Source: Amoebidium appalachense (Eukaryota > Ichthyosporea). Taken from it: DNA of 64,000 nucleotides. How positions within the stretch are numbered: the first letter of the stretch is position 1; every line of letters begins with the position of its first letter. This document shows positions 1 through 15,771 of the stretch, piece after piece. Where the stretch lies: positions 10,478,001 to 10,542,000 of the forward strand of contig CAVNZM010000006.1 of the NCBI GenBank assembly GCA_963693365.1, in the 5' to 3' direction. The translations under genes were made by a program, and so were the position numbers. Below the pieces are notes generated by a model. It ran no database searches, was not told where the DNA came from, and saw only the letters and a program-made list of their open reading frames with translations.

Positions 1-778
1 CGAAGGACAAAGGTAGAAGGAGAACAATCGTAAGTGACAAAGCAGCATTGCAACAAGGGATAACAAGCAGGCAAAAAGCTAGATCTTAAGGTAGCTTCAC
101 GGCGGCTATCTTTAGGCACAAGCGTCCCTACGGGTGAAGGTGCCTAGTGAGCACATGTTGGCCCTAAGAAGGGGAGGAGCTCAGAATTGCAAACCTACCT
201 CAGCCGTAGAAGGCTGTTTAGAAAGTCCATGTTGATTATGACTGGGAGACTGAAAGGAAAGCACAGTCGGTGTGCATGCAGAAAGGGCTACACTGGATGG
301 GCAGACAGGAAAAAAACCGTCGTGGGCAGGCAGGAAACTCAAGAAACAAAGTTTTGGCCCGCCGCGGAACAAAAAAAGGTGACCAGCTTCCACAGCTTCA
401 GACAGCGCCTCGTCTTGACTGGTCACACTCACGAGATTCACGAGTGACTCACTGGTGTCCTCTCTGCGAATGAACGGCGAGAATAGAACGAATAGATCCC
501 CGCGCAGTTTGGCGACCAGGAGTCTGCTTCTTGCAGGGGGTCCTAGGCCTAGGGGTCCTTGCGAAAGCGCTGAGCAGGGTTTCTGACCAAACGCTGGTGC
601 ACGCTTGTAGCTGTCATTAGAAGTGCTTCCATTGACAGTGAAGTGTTCAAAACGCTGGACGCGAAAAGCAGAGAGGCAAGACGTTGAGCATGTTTCAGAA
701 CGTGGAGTCCCACCGGAGTTTGGGATCCAGGAGCCCTGGGGGACTCAGGAAGGAGGGGGTGACGGGGGGAGAGGGACC

Positions 779-820
<42 letters not shown>

Positions 821-980
821 AGGGTCGTCGTCAAAAGACACCGGAATTATTCCTGTAAATATTCCCGTAAAGTTTGCAACCCCACCCCACCCTCTCTCAG
901 TTACTACCGGGTAAACACAGTGAGTCACTGTGGGGGATTTCCTGCATCGTACATGGCAGCGTAGTTCTTATCATAAGCAA

Positions 981-1431
<451 letters not shown>

Positions 1432-1493
1432 TCTTTTTTCGTGTGGTTTTCAATTTATGATGGCTGAGTTTTTTTTTTTTTCTTTGGGTGGGT

Positions 1494-1526
<33 letters not shown>

Positions 1527-1648
1527 CTGGGGGGCTGGGTTAGAGGCAAAGCTCTTATGCTTTCACACACAAAGACACTACACATACACACGCGCGCACA
1601 CACACACAATCTACGTTCTTTTTTTTAGGTTGCTTTAGGTACTGGGTT

Positions 1649-1649
1649 T

Positions 1650-1734
<85 letters not shown>

Positions 1735-1752
1735 CGCGCGCGTGCGTGTGCG
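1649..1752. repeat. T tract, then (GT)n, then (CG)n
   Basis: About 23 T residues lead into a long GT array that ends in alternating CG and CGTG. Alternating purine-pyrimidine DNA of this kind is a classical Z-DNA former. Similar TG-to-CG transitions occur at 10423-10493, 11720-11810 and 39321-39372. Confidence 0.9.
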
Positions 1753-1965
1753 TCATAAGTTAAGAGGCATAGCTTCTACAGTGTGTGTATGCAGCCTGCT
1801 CCTCTTAACCTCTCTACGGTACACCTTTTTAGAAATTTTGGAGGCTCACCGTGTCGATATAGATTGGCCTCCTTAGAACTCTTGATACGAAGGGAAATCG
1901 TACTTTGGTTACAGGTTTATATCGTGCGGTTCTCAACAAAGGAGAGGGGGCTGGGAGAGGAGAAA

Positions 1966-1999
<34 letters not shown>

Positions 2000-2469
2000 G
2001 GAGGGGGGGGGGGGGGGGGGGGGAGCAGGAGGCACACGGGGAACGAGATTGCGGGTATTGTACGCCCAGGACTGTCAATTATTTATGTCAGCAGGGGGCC
2101 CAGCCTCCAATCAAAACTGTACATTAAAAAGTATTTCGCACATGGTTTTTTGCTTACGTCCTTTCTGGCAGCCTGCTGCCCTTTACATGTATTTAAAATG
2201 ACACACAGCCCAAGTAGTGGCAAGCTAATCGCATCAATCGGTGACACATTGTTATAGTACAACACGGTTTATGCACAGATTCACACCTGCATGTGCACTT
2301 GGTATCTCCTCCACTCATTTAACAGCTCAAAAGCAGGATACAGACTTATTTCACATGATCAAGAACCAACGATTCTTCATGTACATAAATTCATATCAGC
2401 ATCTCATTCAGCCGAACTCTTCCTTCTCTCTTCGATAATCTTCTAATCCAAATAAAAAAACAGAAATGA

Positions 2470-5217
2470 TTACGGGGACACCGGAGGAGACCCATTGGAC
2501 CCCACAAATGCCACATCAGAGACCCCCCTCCTTCTTGCATTTGCCCTGCCCCTGGCCACCACAGCCACAGCAACAACCACAACCAGCACAATCCCACCCA
2601 CCACGCCAGCACACACATAGATAAACGTGTTCTTAGGCATACTCAATATGGTTTCCGCCTCTGATGCAACAGGATCAGCCGGCTGCTGTGGCGCTGTGTT
2701 GTTGGGGGTGTCTGGGATGGGTGCCGCCCTGCCGACCGTCGAAGATACCCACGAGGTATATGTGCTTAGGCGGGTGTACAGGCCGGGTAGGCCCACTTGG
2801 GCACAGCCGGCACCGGCAGACACAACACCAATCAGGGCCTGGCCAGTGGAATCGAGGAATGGGCCGCTGTGGTGGGAGAGAGGTGGGTGAGCGTGTGTTT
2901 TGTGGTTCAGGTGTGGAAGGGGGAGGTTGGGTTGTGCAAGAACAATGATAGGTGTGTGCACTAGGAGAGATGTGTGCACTTTCTGGGACATGTATTGGTG
3001 GGTGTACGACGTGGAATTATTGTCATCCTGAAAAAATTTGTGCAATTGGTTGGTGTTTTTTTTTTCCTCACAACTCTTGTGCTACTCTGCTATCTTCAGG
3101 GGTGCTAAACAAAAAAATGAGCTGAATATGACCTTGTGCCCGTTAGCAAAACGGAGCACGTGGGTGGTTGTGCTTGGATGTATGCTGGTGTTTACTGGTA
3201 TATACGTGCCTGTTGGTGCAATGCGTGTCTCTCTATTTGTGCGCATGTGTGCGTATGTGTGTACGTGCGTGTGCGTGCATGTGTGTGTGCGTGTGTGCGT
3301 GTGCCTTTGTGTTCTTGCATCTCAGTGAAAATATGTTCCCATAATCATGTGCATCATGGATAGGGCACAAGGTATGAACGAGCAGTGGGGATATTGGGTA
3401 AACGGCGCAGGAGGGCAGATGTGCTTGGGGAGAGTGGGGGGGGGGGAGACGGGGGGAGGGGGGGGGGGGGGGGGGGATTGTGGTGCATACCCGCTGTCAC
3501 CCTGGCAGGCATCCTTTGGTGGGGACAGGCCCCCAGCACACAGGGCTTGGGTGGGGTTGTGCCTGTAGTAGCTGGCCTGGCAGATCGAGTCGGCCACAAT
3601 CGTCAGCTCGACCGTCTGCAGCTGGTCCGGCAGCACTATCGGGCTCCTGTTTTCCTGCCCGGGCAGGACGGCCTGCATGGACCCCCACCCGTACACTATC
3701 CCCGTCTCCCCGGGCTGGGCAGACTCAAGTGACGTGCTGAGTTTCACGGGTTGCAGGTTGGCTGCAAGCGAAAGGGAGACGTGTAAGAAAAAAGAGGGGG
3801 CGAAAGAAGGGAAAAGGGGTGAGACGGATGCGTGTGTTTGGAGGCCCGGGGGGAGGGGGGGGAAGGGGGGCAAGGAGAGGGGGGGGGACGGGAGGAGAAA
3901 GGAAGAAGAGGCGGGGAAAAGAAAAGAACTTCGAAACGGTGAAAAGGGGAGACGGGGAGGGGGGGGGGGGGGGGGGGGGGATGGGGGGTGGGATGGAGAC
4001 CGGGAAAAAAAAACGAAAAAACTGTTAAGACGGGAATACTATAGGAAACTAAGAAAAAGAGATCGAACGAAGGCGAACCTCCGAACTCCGGCCATGAAGT
4101 CGAGATGCGGGGCGTGCTGGATGAGAAGAAAGCGAGATACTATATGGTATTTGATTACAGCGTGTGGTTTTTAAATGGCAGGTAAATGTGTGTCAAGCCC
4201 AGTGTCATACTTATAAATGCCTGTTGGGGCGCTTCTGTGCATGGTATACACATTTGTGTATGTGTGTTTGTAAATGTAAGTGTGTCTGTGCGCGGGGCTT
4301 GCGTGCACGGTGCACGTGAAAGCATGTGCGAATGCCCGTCGCAATTATTTCGTGTCCAAGTGTGGAAAAAACATGTTCGAGCGGTAAGTTAATGTCTCAC
4401 ACGTGCACTTTTGTTTAGGGAAAGCGCAAATTTGTGTGGTGTGTTCGACGTTTTTTGAATCTGTGATTCTGTGTACTAGATTCAAACCTCTTGGATGTGA
4501 TACAAGTCCACTACACAAGCATGCATCGTGTATGATGCAAGAGGTTAGCAAGCCTTATCAAGAGCTTCCCCTAGTGCCGTTTGAGGTAGGGATTGCGGTT
4601 TCTTTGCGCACAATTGTCAAGTATTGTTTTACCTCCCCCCCCCTCCCCCTCCCTTCTTTTTGAACAACAAAATCCTGCAGGCTCGTGCGTGTCCGGAAAA
4701 AAAGGGGGGCAGGAGGCGACACACGAAAACGAGACAGGACACATAGTTCACACATTCAACACTCACATATGGGGGATGCTAGCCTGAGCAGTGCCAAATC
4801 ATTATTGACCTGACCGACCGTATGCTCCGGGTGGACGATAATAGCAGCCACCTGCCGCTGTGTAAACGACCCGCTATCGGACATGAACAGGCCCCCGACA
4901 TAGACTCTCAAATCCTTCGCCTGAAGGCTCGTGTCATCCACACAATGTGCCGCAGTCAAAACATAGTTTTGGTCTATGAGTGATGCACCACAAAAGTGCC
5001 TATATCCGGTGCTGGTGTATCTTCTAAGTGACACCATCCACGGAATGGCGGTTGTAACTGTATTGCCCCCGACAATACGTGGTTCGGGCACAAATGCCGC
5101 GGATTCTACCGGCGCATCCGTTGTTGTGTGTGTTGGTTGCTGTGTTGATGTTTGTGCACTGTGTGCAACACCGCACAGACCAGCCAGTGCACCAACTAGG
5201 AGAGTCCCTGCAACCAT
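2470..5217 (-). CDS. Membrane-anchored trypsin-like serine protease (S1 family)
   Basis: Three exons: 5217-4767, 3761-3491 and 2866-2470, joined by GTGAGT and GTATGC donors and CAG acceptors, give 372 residues. The start at 5217 is chosen because a hydrophobic signal peptide (about residues 1-20) follows it at once. A Thr-rich propeptide ends at Arg47, followed by IVGG, the normal zymogen cleavage site. The catalytic triad is His91 (TAAHC), Asp140 (NNDLALL) and Ser240 (GDSGGP). Asp234, six residues before the serine, predicts cleavage after Lys/Arg. After the protease domain come a Pro/Thr/Ala stalk and a single hydrophobic segment (about 322-344) followed by Arg-rich residues, so the enzyme should be a type I surface protein. 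The exon junction splits the GDSGGP codons exactly as in the paralogue at 26886-30929. Intron 2 carries a C tract close to its donor. The substrate is unknown. Confidence 0.95.
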
Positions 5218-5836
5218 CCTTTCGTCCTCACAAGAAAAGAATCCGTGCGTAACGAATCTAAAGGGCAAGGGGGGTCATGGATATGGCGTCTTCACGAGTT
5301 GCACCAGTTGAATTGTGCTCAAATAAATGGCCAAATTTCCTTCGCTGCTTGCACGCAGCCTGCCAACCAGTGTGCTATCGTCGTGATTGTGTTTGCATGA
5401 GCGTATACGTGCTTGGTTGTGCCCTAATCCGTATAATTCAAGGGAGGAGAGGAAGGCTTTTCCGACTGCATGTGCTAATTCCCTAACTTCCTACACATCA
5501 CATCAGTTTGCAATTTCCTTGCGGTTCCTTAATATCGCTATCTTATTGTGCCATGATGTGGAAACCGTATTTTAGTGTGGGTGGCCCTATGGAATTTCAA
5601 TGGCACTCACGACGTTACTTGACAACTAGCTAGTATGTTAGCTACAACTGTACCTAGCCTATAAGGTACAACCTATCAAAGAGGGTCGCCTCTTGAACGT
5701 AGCTCTTTGCTGAGCACAACGTAAGGTTCTATTCTTGAGCGGTGGGTTGTGGGAAGCTTTTATGTGAGACACGTTGCTGACGCAAACAAGTAGTGGGGTG
5801 CTATTGACCACTCGCCGTTACCGCCATCCAACTGAC

Positions 5837-5841
5837 CCAAT
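5837..5841 (-). promoter_or_regulatory. CCAAT box upstream of the protease gene
   Basis: CCAAT followed by CAG lies about 620 bases upstream of the protease start, and another CCAATCA is at 6466-6470. The interval 5218-6570 is otherwise non-repetitive A/T-balanced DNA with no exon that I can see. Assignment as a promoter element is inferred from the recurrence of CCAATCA upstream of most genes in this window. Confidence 0.35.
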
Positions 5842-6583
5842 CAGATTGTGCATCAAAGAGCGAAGCAAAATGTCGTAAGGAGGCTCGCGGATTTGCCATA
5901 CTCCATTCACATGCAAGCAGAGTTATTTCTCGCCCAAGGCTACTGTATATAGTAGATGCTTACAATTACAAAAACTCTACTAATTTTATTTCATACATCA
6001 TTGGTCTTCAGATGTTTTTGTTGGAAAATTATGTGATTCCTATTCCAATCTGAACGCTGCATTCCACAATGTTCGGGGTTGTTTACCCATCTCTCAGATC
6101 TATAATTTCATTGGTCTTCGTCCGCAGTATCTCGTCTCCTATGATCCTATCTCTTGAAGCAAACGAAGTAAAAGATCTGCTATGATACATCAGATGCGCA
6201 ACTTGGCAGGAGCCTGGCTGGTTTCCAGGAGACACACATGAGTGTGTGTACACGCGGCACCCACAAAAAGCAGTTCAATGCATCTTAAGTTTATACGAAG
6301 GGCAAAAACTGCAGTTTTTTAGATGCAAGAGAGTACGGGATTTCTAACTGTTTTATAGTGACAGAGCAGCGTAGGGACACCAGTCAGCACCCCAAGACAT
6401 CGGCGTGCTAAAAATAGTTGGCTGGCGTTTTTCCCCACGCCTCCCCCTTAGATCTTCCTCAGCGACCAATCAATATACGGCTTCTTACTCGGGTTGCGTC
6501 CGGCGCATGGCAACACTTGTTTTGCTGCCGGCCGGTGCCTGCACGTGTCACGGTACCGGTGTGAGACCGGTGTGCAAGTGTGT

Positions 6584-6711
6584 GTGTGTGTACATGCGTG
6601 TGTGTGTGAGTATGTGTGCGTGTGTGTATTTTTTTTACTTTTTATTTTATTTTTATTTATTAATTCTTAATTTTTTGTTTGTTTTTTATTTTATTTTACT
6701 TATTTTTTTTT

Positions 6712-6773
<62 letters not shown>
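6584..6773. repeat. GT-rich, T-rich and 52-base G homopolymer block
   Basis: A short TG-rich stretch passes into a T-rich segment with TTTATTTTTA-type runs and then into an uninterrupted G tract at 6722-6773. Confidence 0.95.
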
Positions 6774-6774
<1 letters not shown>

Positions 6775-6828
6775 GTAGGGGGAGGATAACAACAACTGGA
6801 CATCACAATTTCAACGCACGGCAAAAAG

Positions 6829-8008
<1,180 letters not shown>

Positions 8009-8129
8009 CTACTAACTAATTATGAGAGCTCCGTAGTAGATTATCTAGAGAGAGATACGAGAGAGTTTCACCGGCATGATTCGTACATAGTATACATCAT
8101 TTTTCGATTTTTTTTTTCGGGGGGGGGGG

Positions 8130-8163
<34 letters not shown>

Positions 8164-8165
8164 GG

Positions 8166-8460
8166 CTAAGAATGCAGAACAGTACACAAAGAGAAACACC
8201 GTGCATGACACAGGCATTGTCAGGCAGAAGCAAACACTCAAATATGCAACATTAGCGCAACGCGCATATAGGTATGCAAGATAAGCAGAGTCTGTCGCCA
8301 GGCACAAGTCATCAACTCTGTCATCAACTGCATTAGATCTGAGTTTCTACCCCTTAGCCTCCTCTCAGACTGAGTACGAAGCCCAACTCGGATAGCAGCA
8401 TGGGAAGGCCAGTCACCCGTCCTGACCAGAGAAGAGCAGGTTTGCGAGCAAAACAGTGAA
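8166..8460 (-). repeat. Dispersed repeat, long copy A
   Basis: Read on the minus strand, this segment matches the plus-strand segment at about 20130-20386 over most of its length. Shared landmarks in order are GACGGGTGAC, CGAGTTGGGCTTCGT-like, GAAACTC, CTCTGCTTAT and TGCATAC. It ends directly at the G homopolymer 8121-8162, which reads as C on the repeat's own strand. Shorter copies are at 8641-8771, 10526-10622, 30147-30246 and 41110-41180. No protein or structural RNA was recognised in it. Confidence 0.8.
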
Positions 8461-8640
8461 TGTGGGCAAACTATTATGCAGCATGTGGCGAAAAATGCAT
8501 ACCAAACCGATGCACGTCTGAGAGCAACCATGCCCGGCTGCATGGGAATACAACTCATCCCATGCTCCACACTAATATTAGTTAGTGGTCTGTCCTGAAA
8601 GGAAACCTCTGAAAAGTAGGCGGCCCGCGGCGGGGGTTTC

Positions 8641-8771
8641 AAATGCAGAACATGGTACGAAGTACAAGTACACGACGAGAAACACGGTGCAGGACAGGCA
8701 AAGGCAAACATTCAAGCATGCTACATCAGCAACGCACGCAGTATGCAAAACATGCAAAGCCCATCCTCAGG
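8641..8771 (-). repeat. Dispersed repeat, short copy
   Basis: On the minus strand it begins GAGGATGGGCTTTGCATG and continues through TGCATACTGCGTGCG to TTCTGCATTT. It aligns clearly with copies A and B and with the 10526-10622 copy. A short G-rich stretch (CGGCGGGGG) rather than a long homopolymer lies at its end. Confidence 0.8.
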
Positions 8772-9417
8772 CCTAGGGGAGGGCCCCCGAGGGGGAGGGA
8801 GGAGGGGAGGGGGGGACCAAAGCTACTGGACATCATCAGGCAAGAACAGACTACATGTACATAGGAAATAAAGAGAGAGAGAGAGAGAGGTGCACCAGCT
8901 CTAATTTTTAAATAATCACATTGTGGTCTAGCCCTCCAGCCACAGTGCAGAAGACACCACGTGCACGTGACGTATGTATATGGGCTATGGCCACAGGGCA
9001 TGCCCCTGATTCAAGCGGAGCTAATATGGTACATTTGGATAGTGCTTATTGCACAGCAGGCTGATATATACCATGCCTGATCCAACTACTGCTAGCACAA
9101 AGCTAGAACGTACTGATGCATATCCCAAATAGAATTTCACATTGGGTATCTCGTAGCTTCTTTCTTGCTCCCTTCCTGCATTCCACGAGACAGATTATAC
9201 CCTCTCCGTCAAGCGTTCATGTTTATGTACCTTGAAAAACTAGAGATGGTCGTTCAAAATGGTGGAACCCACCAAAAAAAACCTATTCAAAAACACAATA
9301 AAATGCATCTCGAAATCACAGACTCGATTCAGAAAATCAAAGCCCGCACAGAGCAGCAAGGTTTTAATGCCCTGTCTGGTTCCCTATTGGCCCACGGTGA
9401 CCATAAATAACAGCCAA
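8772..9417. other. 3' flank of IVD, no gene seen
   Basis: A G-rich stretch (8774-8817), a short (GA) run (8871-8889) and then unremarkable unique sequence. The short open frames here show no family features. The part nearest 9417 should be the IVD 3' untranslated region. Confidence 0.5.
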
Positions 9418-9984
9418 TTACTTAAACTCGCCGTTGATGGCGCGGCCAATCAGCAGCCGTCTGACCTCGCTGGTGCCGGCACCAATCTCATACAGTTTGG
9501 CATCGCGCAGAATGCGGCCAGTCGGGTAGTCGTTGATGTAACCGTTGCCGCCTGATTTGGATCCAATTAGCACACGGCACGTAGTTTGGTGTTCACGTGG
9601 AAAAAACAGAAGATTGGATCACCAAAACTGGTGCCATGACATAAGCAACATGAGATTAGGGTGGGTGTGTGTGGGTGCAACAGAATGTGGATTGGACAGG
9701 AAGGAGGGTATGGGGGACACGAAAAGGAAAAACTAATCAATCCAATTGCACGGACTGGGGATTGGAAATTATCACGTTGGTGCTACTATAATTGCCAATG
9801 TACATTTCAGCCCAGCTTGAACAGCTGTGCTGTTAGTCCTGGAAGTTCAATGGTGGACGCACAGTATCATGGAAGCATGGAAAATGTTTGCATGTGTGTA
9901 TGTATTGGTGGTGGTTGTGGTGGTTGTGGTGGTTTGGGGGGAGGGGGGGGGGGGGGAGTGGTAGCGGCAGTGTGGATGGGTGGT

Positions 9985-10021
<37 letters not shown>

Positions 10022-10045
10022 GTGTGTGTGAACGGACACGCCTGT

Positions 10046-10086
<41 letters not shown>

Positions 10087-10419
10087 GAGACAGACCAAGG
10101 ACCTGGATGGCCTGCAGAGCCATTTGTGTTGCAGACTCGGCCGAGTAGAGAATCACACCGGCACAGTCCTGAAAGGGAAACACCGTGAGTGTGTGGCTGC
10201 AGGGTGGTGTTCTTTTGAAAGGGTAGGACGGAACAGGATACACTTGTCCATGCATGTGTGTCTTCCTATACCCTTTTTTGGGTGGTGGTTCTGGGGGGGG
10301 GGGGGGGGGGGGCATATTACAAAGGAAGCATAAAGATTGACGATAGAAAAAGCAATGAAGATGCGGAAATATGTGTTAACAGGACCCATACACCATATAA
10401 ATCAAGCCCTGTTTCAGAG

Positions 10420-10488
<69 letters not shown>

Positions 10489-11143
10489 CTCTTGCAGCTT
10501 GGAGGGGGGGGGGGGGGGGGGGGGGGAATGCGGAACACGATGAGAAGCATGGTACAGGACACATGCAAAGGCAAACATTCCAAGTATGCAACATCAGCCA
10601 TGCGCACAGTATGCGTCATAACAGGGGGGAGGGGAGGGGGGGGGGGGGGAGGGGGAGGGGGGGGGGGGGGAGGGGAGGGATTTTGTACCTTGCTGCTGAC
10701 GTGGCCCGCATCACATGCCTTGGCCACGTTGTAGACGTATGCCTTATTGGCATTCAGGGTCACGTACATGTCCGCCAGCTTGCCCTGCATCAGCTGCACC
10801 CCACAATGTCAGTAACCACATCTCAGTCCCATCCAAGCCCTAAATCCCTTCCCCATACCCGGGACGAGGTCCGTGTTTCAAACGCAGAGAATATTTTAAC
10901 CACCAAAAAAACAGTTTGGTACCCGACTCTAAACACACATCACATGCATTCCCAAAGCCGTGCAGGCGCATACATACAGAATGATCTGTGAGTCTACAAA
11001 GGCAAATATGCAAGCATGTGTGCATATGACTGGTCATTAGCTGTGCACTTGAGCATATCTTGCTGTGCATTTTCACTTCTCCCAGTTGGAAACGGTGGGG
11101 CGCCGGTGGCAGTGCCACTGCTGGTAAGAGAGACTGCGACTGC

Positions 11144-11231
<88 letters not shown>

Positions 11232-11747
11232 AAAGGAGGTGCGGAGAGAGAGCCGAGGGGTGGGAGGGGGGTGCGTGTGTGTCTTCGTGTCTTTTGCTTT
11301 TTTTTCTGGGGGGGGGGGGGGGGGGGGGGGGGGCTAACCTGGAACTCGCCAATACGCTTGCCAAACTGCTCACGGGTGTGGGCATAGGGGAAGGCAATGT
11401 CGCAGGCAGCCTGCATCAGACTGTATGACGGAGTGTTAGTGTGTGTGTGTTTGGGGGGGGGGGGGGAGGGGGGGAGAAGAACATGTGGGTACGGCACTAA
11501 TGTGTTTCGGCCACTCATTTAAATGCATACCATGAAGGCTGCTGGCAGCCTAGTGAGATCTAGTTGTGCTCGGCGCCAAAAAAATGGCATACAAAAATTT
11601 CTTTTGACGGGCTCAGTGTTTTTTATCATGGCTCAGTGTTTTTTATCATGAATCTTTTTAGGACCTATTGTGATACGGCAGCAAAAACCATTCTGAACTA
11701 AAATGTGGAAGTGCATGTAACTGTGCGTGTGTGTGCGTGTGTGTGTG

Positions 11748-11805
<58 letters not shown>

Positions 11806-13172
11806 CGTGTTTTTGTATGCAAGGCTGGATGTGTACGTACTGATTGGGGAAAGAGGGGGGGGGGGGGGGGGAGAGCATTACCCGAGGGGCCCACCAGCCA
11901 GGACCAGTCTCTCGAGGTCCAGGCCGCTCATCAGCACATAGACACCCTTATTGATTTGCCCAAGTACGTTCTCCTCGGGCACCTCGCAGTCCTCGAAAAT
12001 CAGCTCACACGTGTTGGACCCCCGCATGCCCAGCTTGTCGAGCTTCTGGGCAGTGCTGAACCCCTTGAAACCCTGCACATTGAAAAAAAAACCCCCCAAA
12101 ATAAAATCAGATATGGGAGAATAAAGGTATGTGAAGAGGATGTTGCAGGGTCATTGGGTGCATTCTTACGGCAAGAGCACCTCATCAATAACACTATCAG
12201 GTGTGGACTGCCCCTTGTTACTGCCAACATAACTCCTCCCCTTACCCACCCGCATTCACCATCACCCCGTTCATGCCCGTGAGCAGTCAAAAACACGCAC
12301 ACTACATACCACCTGGTCACTTGGTGCCCACATTAGGCAGAGTGCAGGCACACACGGAACAAAGAGAGCACACACCGACAGAGTGAGCAAAGAGACAATG
12401 TGCACACAAAGGGAAACATGGGGTGGTGGCTGGGGAGGAAAAGAGGTTCGAGAAAGAGGGGGGGCACGGGGAGAAGGGACAAGGGAGAGGGGGGAGGGGG
12501 GGGGGGGGTCACCTTCTCGACGAGGAATGCGGTGATACCGCGCTGGTGTGCCTTCATGTCGGTCTTTGCATAGACCACAAGGGTGTCGGCATCGGGCCCG
12601 TTGGTGATCCAGAACTTGTTGCCGTTGAGCACATAGCGGTCCCCTGTGACACACCACACAGTCAGTATGCAGAATGGGGCACACCGACTGAAACATATAC
12701 ATTCTCGTTCTTGAGAGGCAAACCTCCGCTCCATCTCCACGCCTCCACTCCCTCCCCCCCCCCCCCTCTCCCCTCCCCCCCCCTCTCCCCTCCCCCCCCC
12801 CCCCCCCCCCCCCCCCCCCCGCCCACCCCACCCCTCCTCCTCCGGCCACCCTTCGGCACGCATGTTCTCCAACACCCATGTGGTGCACATACACCCCTAT
12901 CCCATCACCTCTCAACTACCATTGCTGTCCCACCTTCCACCCGGTATCTTCCCATCCTACTTCTTTGACATTTCCACGCACACTGAATGGGTCGTAGGAG
13001 GCTTCATGCACCTTGCCATCCAACATCTTGCACGTCAAACGCACCACATGCATGCACCATGACCCGTGTGTGTTCACACACCAAGCAGGAGATATCATCT
13101 CTCATTGCCGAGAAAGCCCGTGCTTTCATGCAGATATCTAAATGGAGAGGGGGAAAGGAAAGCTGTGCCCCA

Positions 13173-13216
<44 letters not shown>

Positions 13217-14201
13217 GGGGGGTATGCTTACCCTTCTTCTCAGCACGCAGCTTCATGGACACGACGTCGGACCCTGAGCCAGGCTCACTCATGGCCAGGG
13301 CACCCACGTGCTCACCAGAGATCAGCTGCAGCACATGCGTCAGCGCAGGAACAATATCTGAATCTAACCCACACACCAGTCTCTTTACGGCCCCACAATC
13401 ACAAACACAAAGCAAGAGCTAACCACACACACTTGCATACTCGCTCCTTCCTTCACACACACACCATACCCACACGTACATTTGCTCACACTATCACATG
13501 TACACACACCACACATCCCTGCCACACCCAAGACTACAACAACGTGCCTCACGAGCCTTTGCCACCGATGATAATAACGGCAATAGGCCTGATAGATTCA
13601 AGAACTAATTTCGAAAAGAAAAAAAAAGGAGAAATAATGGTGGTATAATCGTGTGCATGTGTTGGAAGAGCAGATGGGATATTGTGTGTGGAACCGAGCA
13701 ACTTGTCGAAGCACATGTGTGGGGACGACAGAGGGTGTGTTTGTGTATGGGTGGGTGGGTGGGGGGGGGGGGGGGGGGGGGGGGGGGGGAGATGGGGGGG
13801 GGAGGTGGGGGGGGGGGGGGGGGGGGGGGGGGAGGGGGGGGGGAGATAGGGGAAGGAGGCAGGCGGGCGGGGGGGGGGGGGGGGGGGGGGGGGGGGGAGA
13901 GGGGGGAGAGGGGGTATTTCCAAGCACACTATATAGCACTTGGGTATGTGAGCTGGGGGATTCAAGGCCCCACCTTAGGCAGGTACTTTTTTTTCTGGGC
14001 CTCGTTGCCGTTGCGCACAATCTGGTTGACACACAGGTTGGAGTGCGCACCGTAGCTCAGCGCAATCGCACCAGACACACGGCTGAGCTCCTGCAGACAG
14101 ACGGAATATGTTAGTCACATGATCCCAGGGGGAGGAGGGGAGGGGAGGGGAGAAAGGGGATGGGGATGGGGGTGGTTCGAAAAAGCAAAAACTGGAGCAG
14201 T

Positions 14202-14235
<34 letters not shown>

Positions 14236-14848
14236 GTGTGTGCATGTGCATGTGCATGCAGAGAGGCGGGATGGACGTGTGTACGAAAGCAAGTGTGAGT
14301 AAGTGGGTAGGTGGGTGGGCGAGTAGTGTGTATATCTGTGTGGTGTGCATGGGTGGAGGTGGTGGGGTAGGGCCGGGGGGGGGGGAGGGGGGAGACGAAA
14401 TTGAGGGGACAAACAAAAAAGGTTGGAGAATGAAAGAGCAGGGGGCAGGGGCCATTGGGCGTGGGGGGAGGGGGGGGGGGGGGAGGGGGGGGGGGAGGGG
14501 GGACAGGTGACCGGTGGAGCTGGGAAGGGGGGCATACCACCACCACCCTCCCTCCCCCGTGCGTCCACGATTGCACTCTTATGTCTCCTCAGCCAAAGAT
14601 CACCACACCCCTCACCACTGTTCCATATTGCAACCTCTCAATCCCTATCCCTTTGAATTGTGGCTTCCTTCTCATCCCCACTCACCCTGACTACAAACAC
14701 TCCTATCCACCCCATAGCGCTCTAGCAGCCTATGCAACCCCTCCCGCTCCCGCCCCCTCCCCTCCCCCCACCCCCCCCCCCCTCCACTCCCCAAACCCAC
14801 CCACCCATCCCTTCCCCCTATCTCCAGAGTCACCATCATCCGCCCGTG

Positions 14849-14883
<35 letters not shown>

Positions 14884-15319
14884 CCATGGCAATCACGTGG
14901 TCCAGGTAGCCCATGTCACTGCCGCCATACTCCTCTGCAACCACGTGTCAAAATCAACCCTCCCACACCCCTTAATCTGCTAAAGAATATTTCTTTTACA
15001 TAAGGTGCAATCAGTATGACTGAGCTACATGCCCCCAGACGACATGCCTCTCCCCTCCCTCCCCCCCAAACAGACACACACACACCCAAAAAACACTTCA
15101 AACCACAAGAACACATGCTCTGTATTACTTCTCCAAAGTCGCCCAACCACCTACCCCCACCCCAACCCCCACCTAAAAGCTGTGAGCCAACCAGCACCCA
15201 TCCACCAACTAAAAAGAAATGAAGGGAGTTTCTTGTCACCTATAAACTAACTCATCTAAATGTACTGGCAGGCAAGGTGTTTGGGCCCGGTTGGCTGTGT
15301 CCCAGGGGTGGCAACCGGT

Positions 15320-15351
<32 letters not shown>

Positions 15352-15484
15352 CTAACCCGGGGCAGTGATGCCGAGCAGACCGAGCTCTCCAAGCTTCTTC
15401 CAGAAGTCCTGCAAAAGAGAGTTGGCAAACGGCCACACAATGCCTACCCCCCCCCCCAAAAAAAAAACAAACAAAAAAAAACAA

Positions 15485-15522
<38 letters not shown>

Positions 15523-15733
15523 CCGAAAACGGCCCACTACCAACCCCTCCCTCCCCACTCCCCTCTCTGACCACCGTCTTTGCGTGTCTTTTCCTTTCAA
15601 TTGCCTACATGCCTTTCCCGGTCCGAACCTCACAGACATCCATCCGGTTTTCTTATACGTTTTCCCTTTGGAAGGGGCTTGCTGGAAGAGGCACAAGGGG
15701 GTGAAGAGCGGTGGGTGGGTGGGTTGGGGGGCT

Positions 15734-15771
<38 letters not shown>

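Noticed and set aside
13975-14568. Long minus-strand Pro-rich frame ahead of IVD exon 6
   Set aside because: It is mostly intron; only 14090-13974, in a different frame, encodes IVD.
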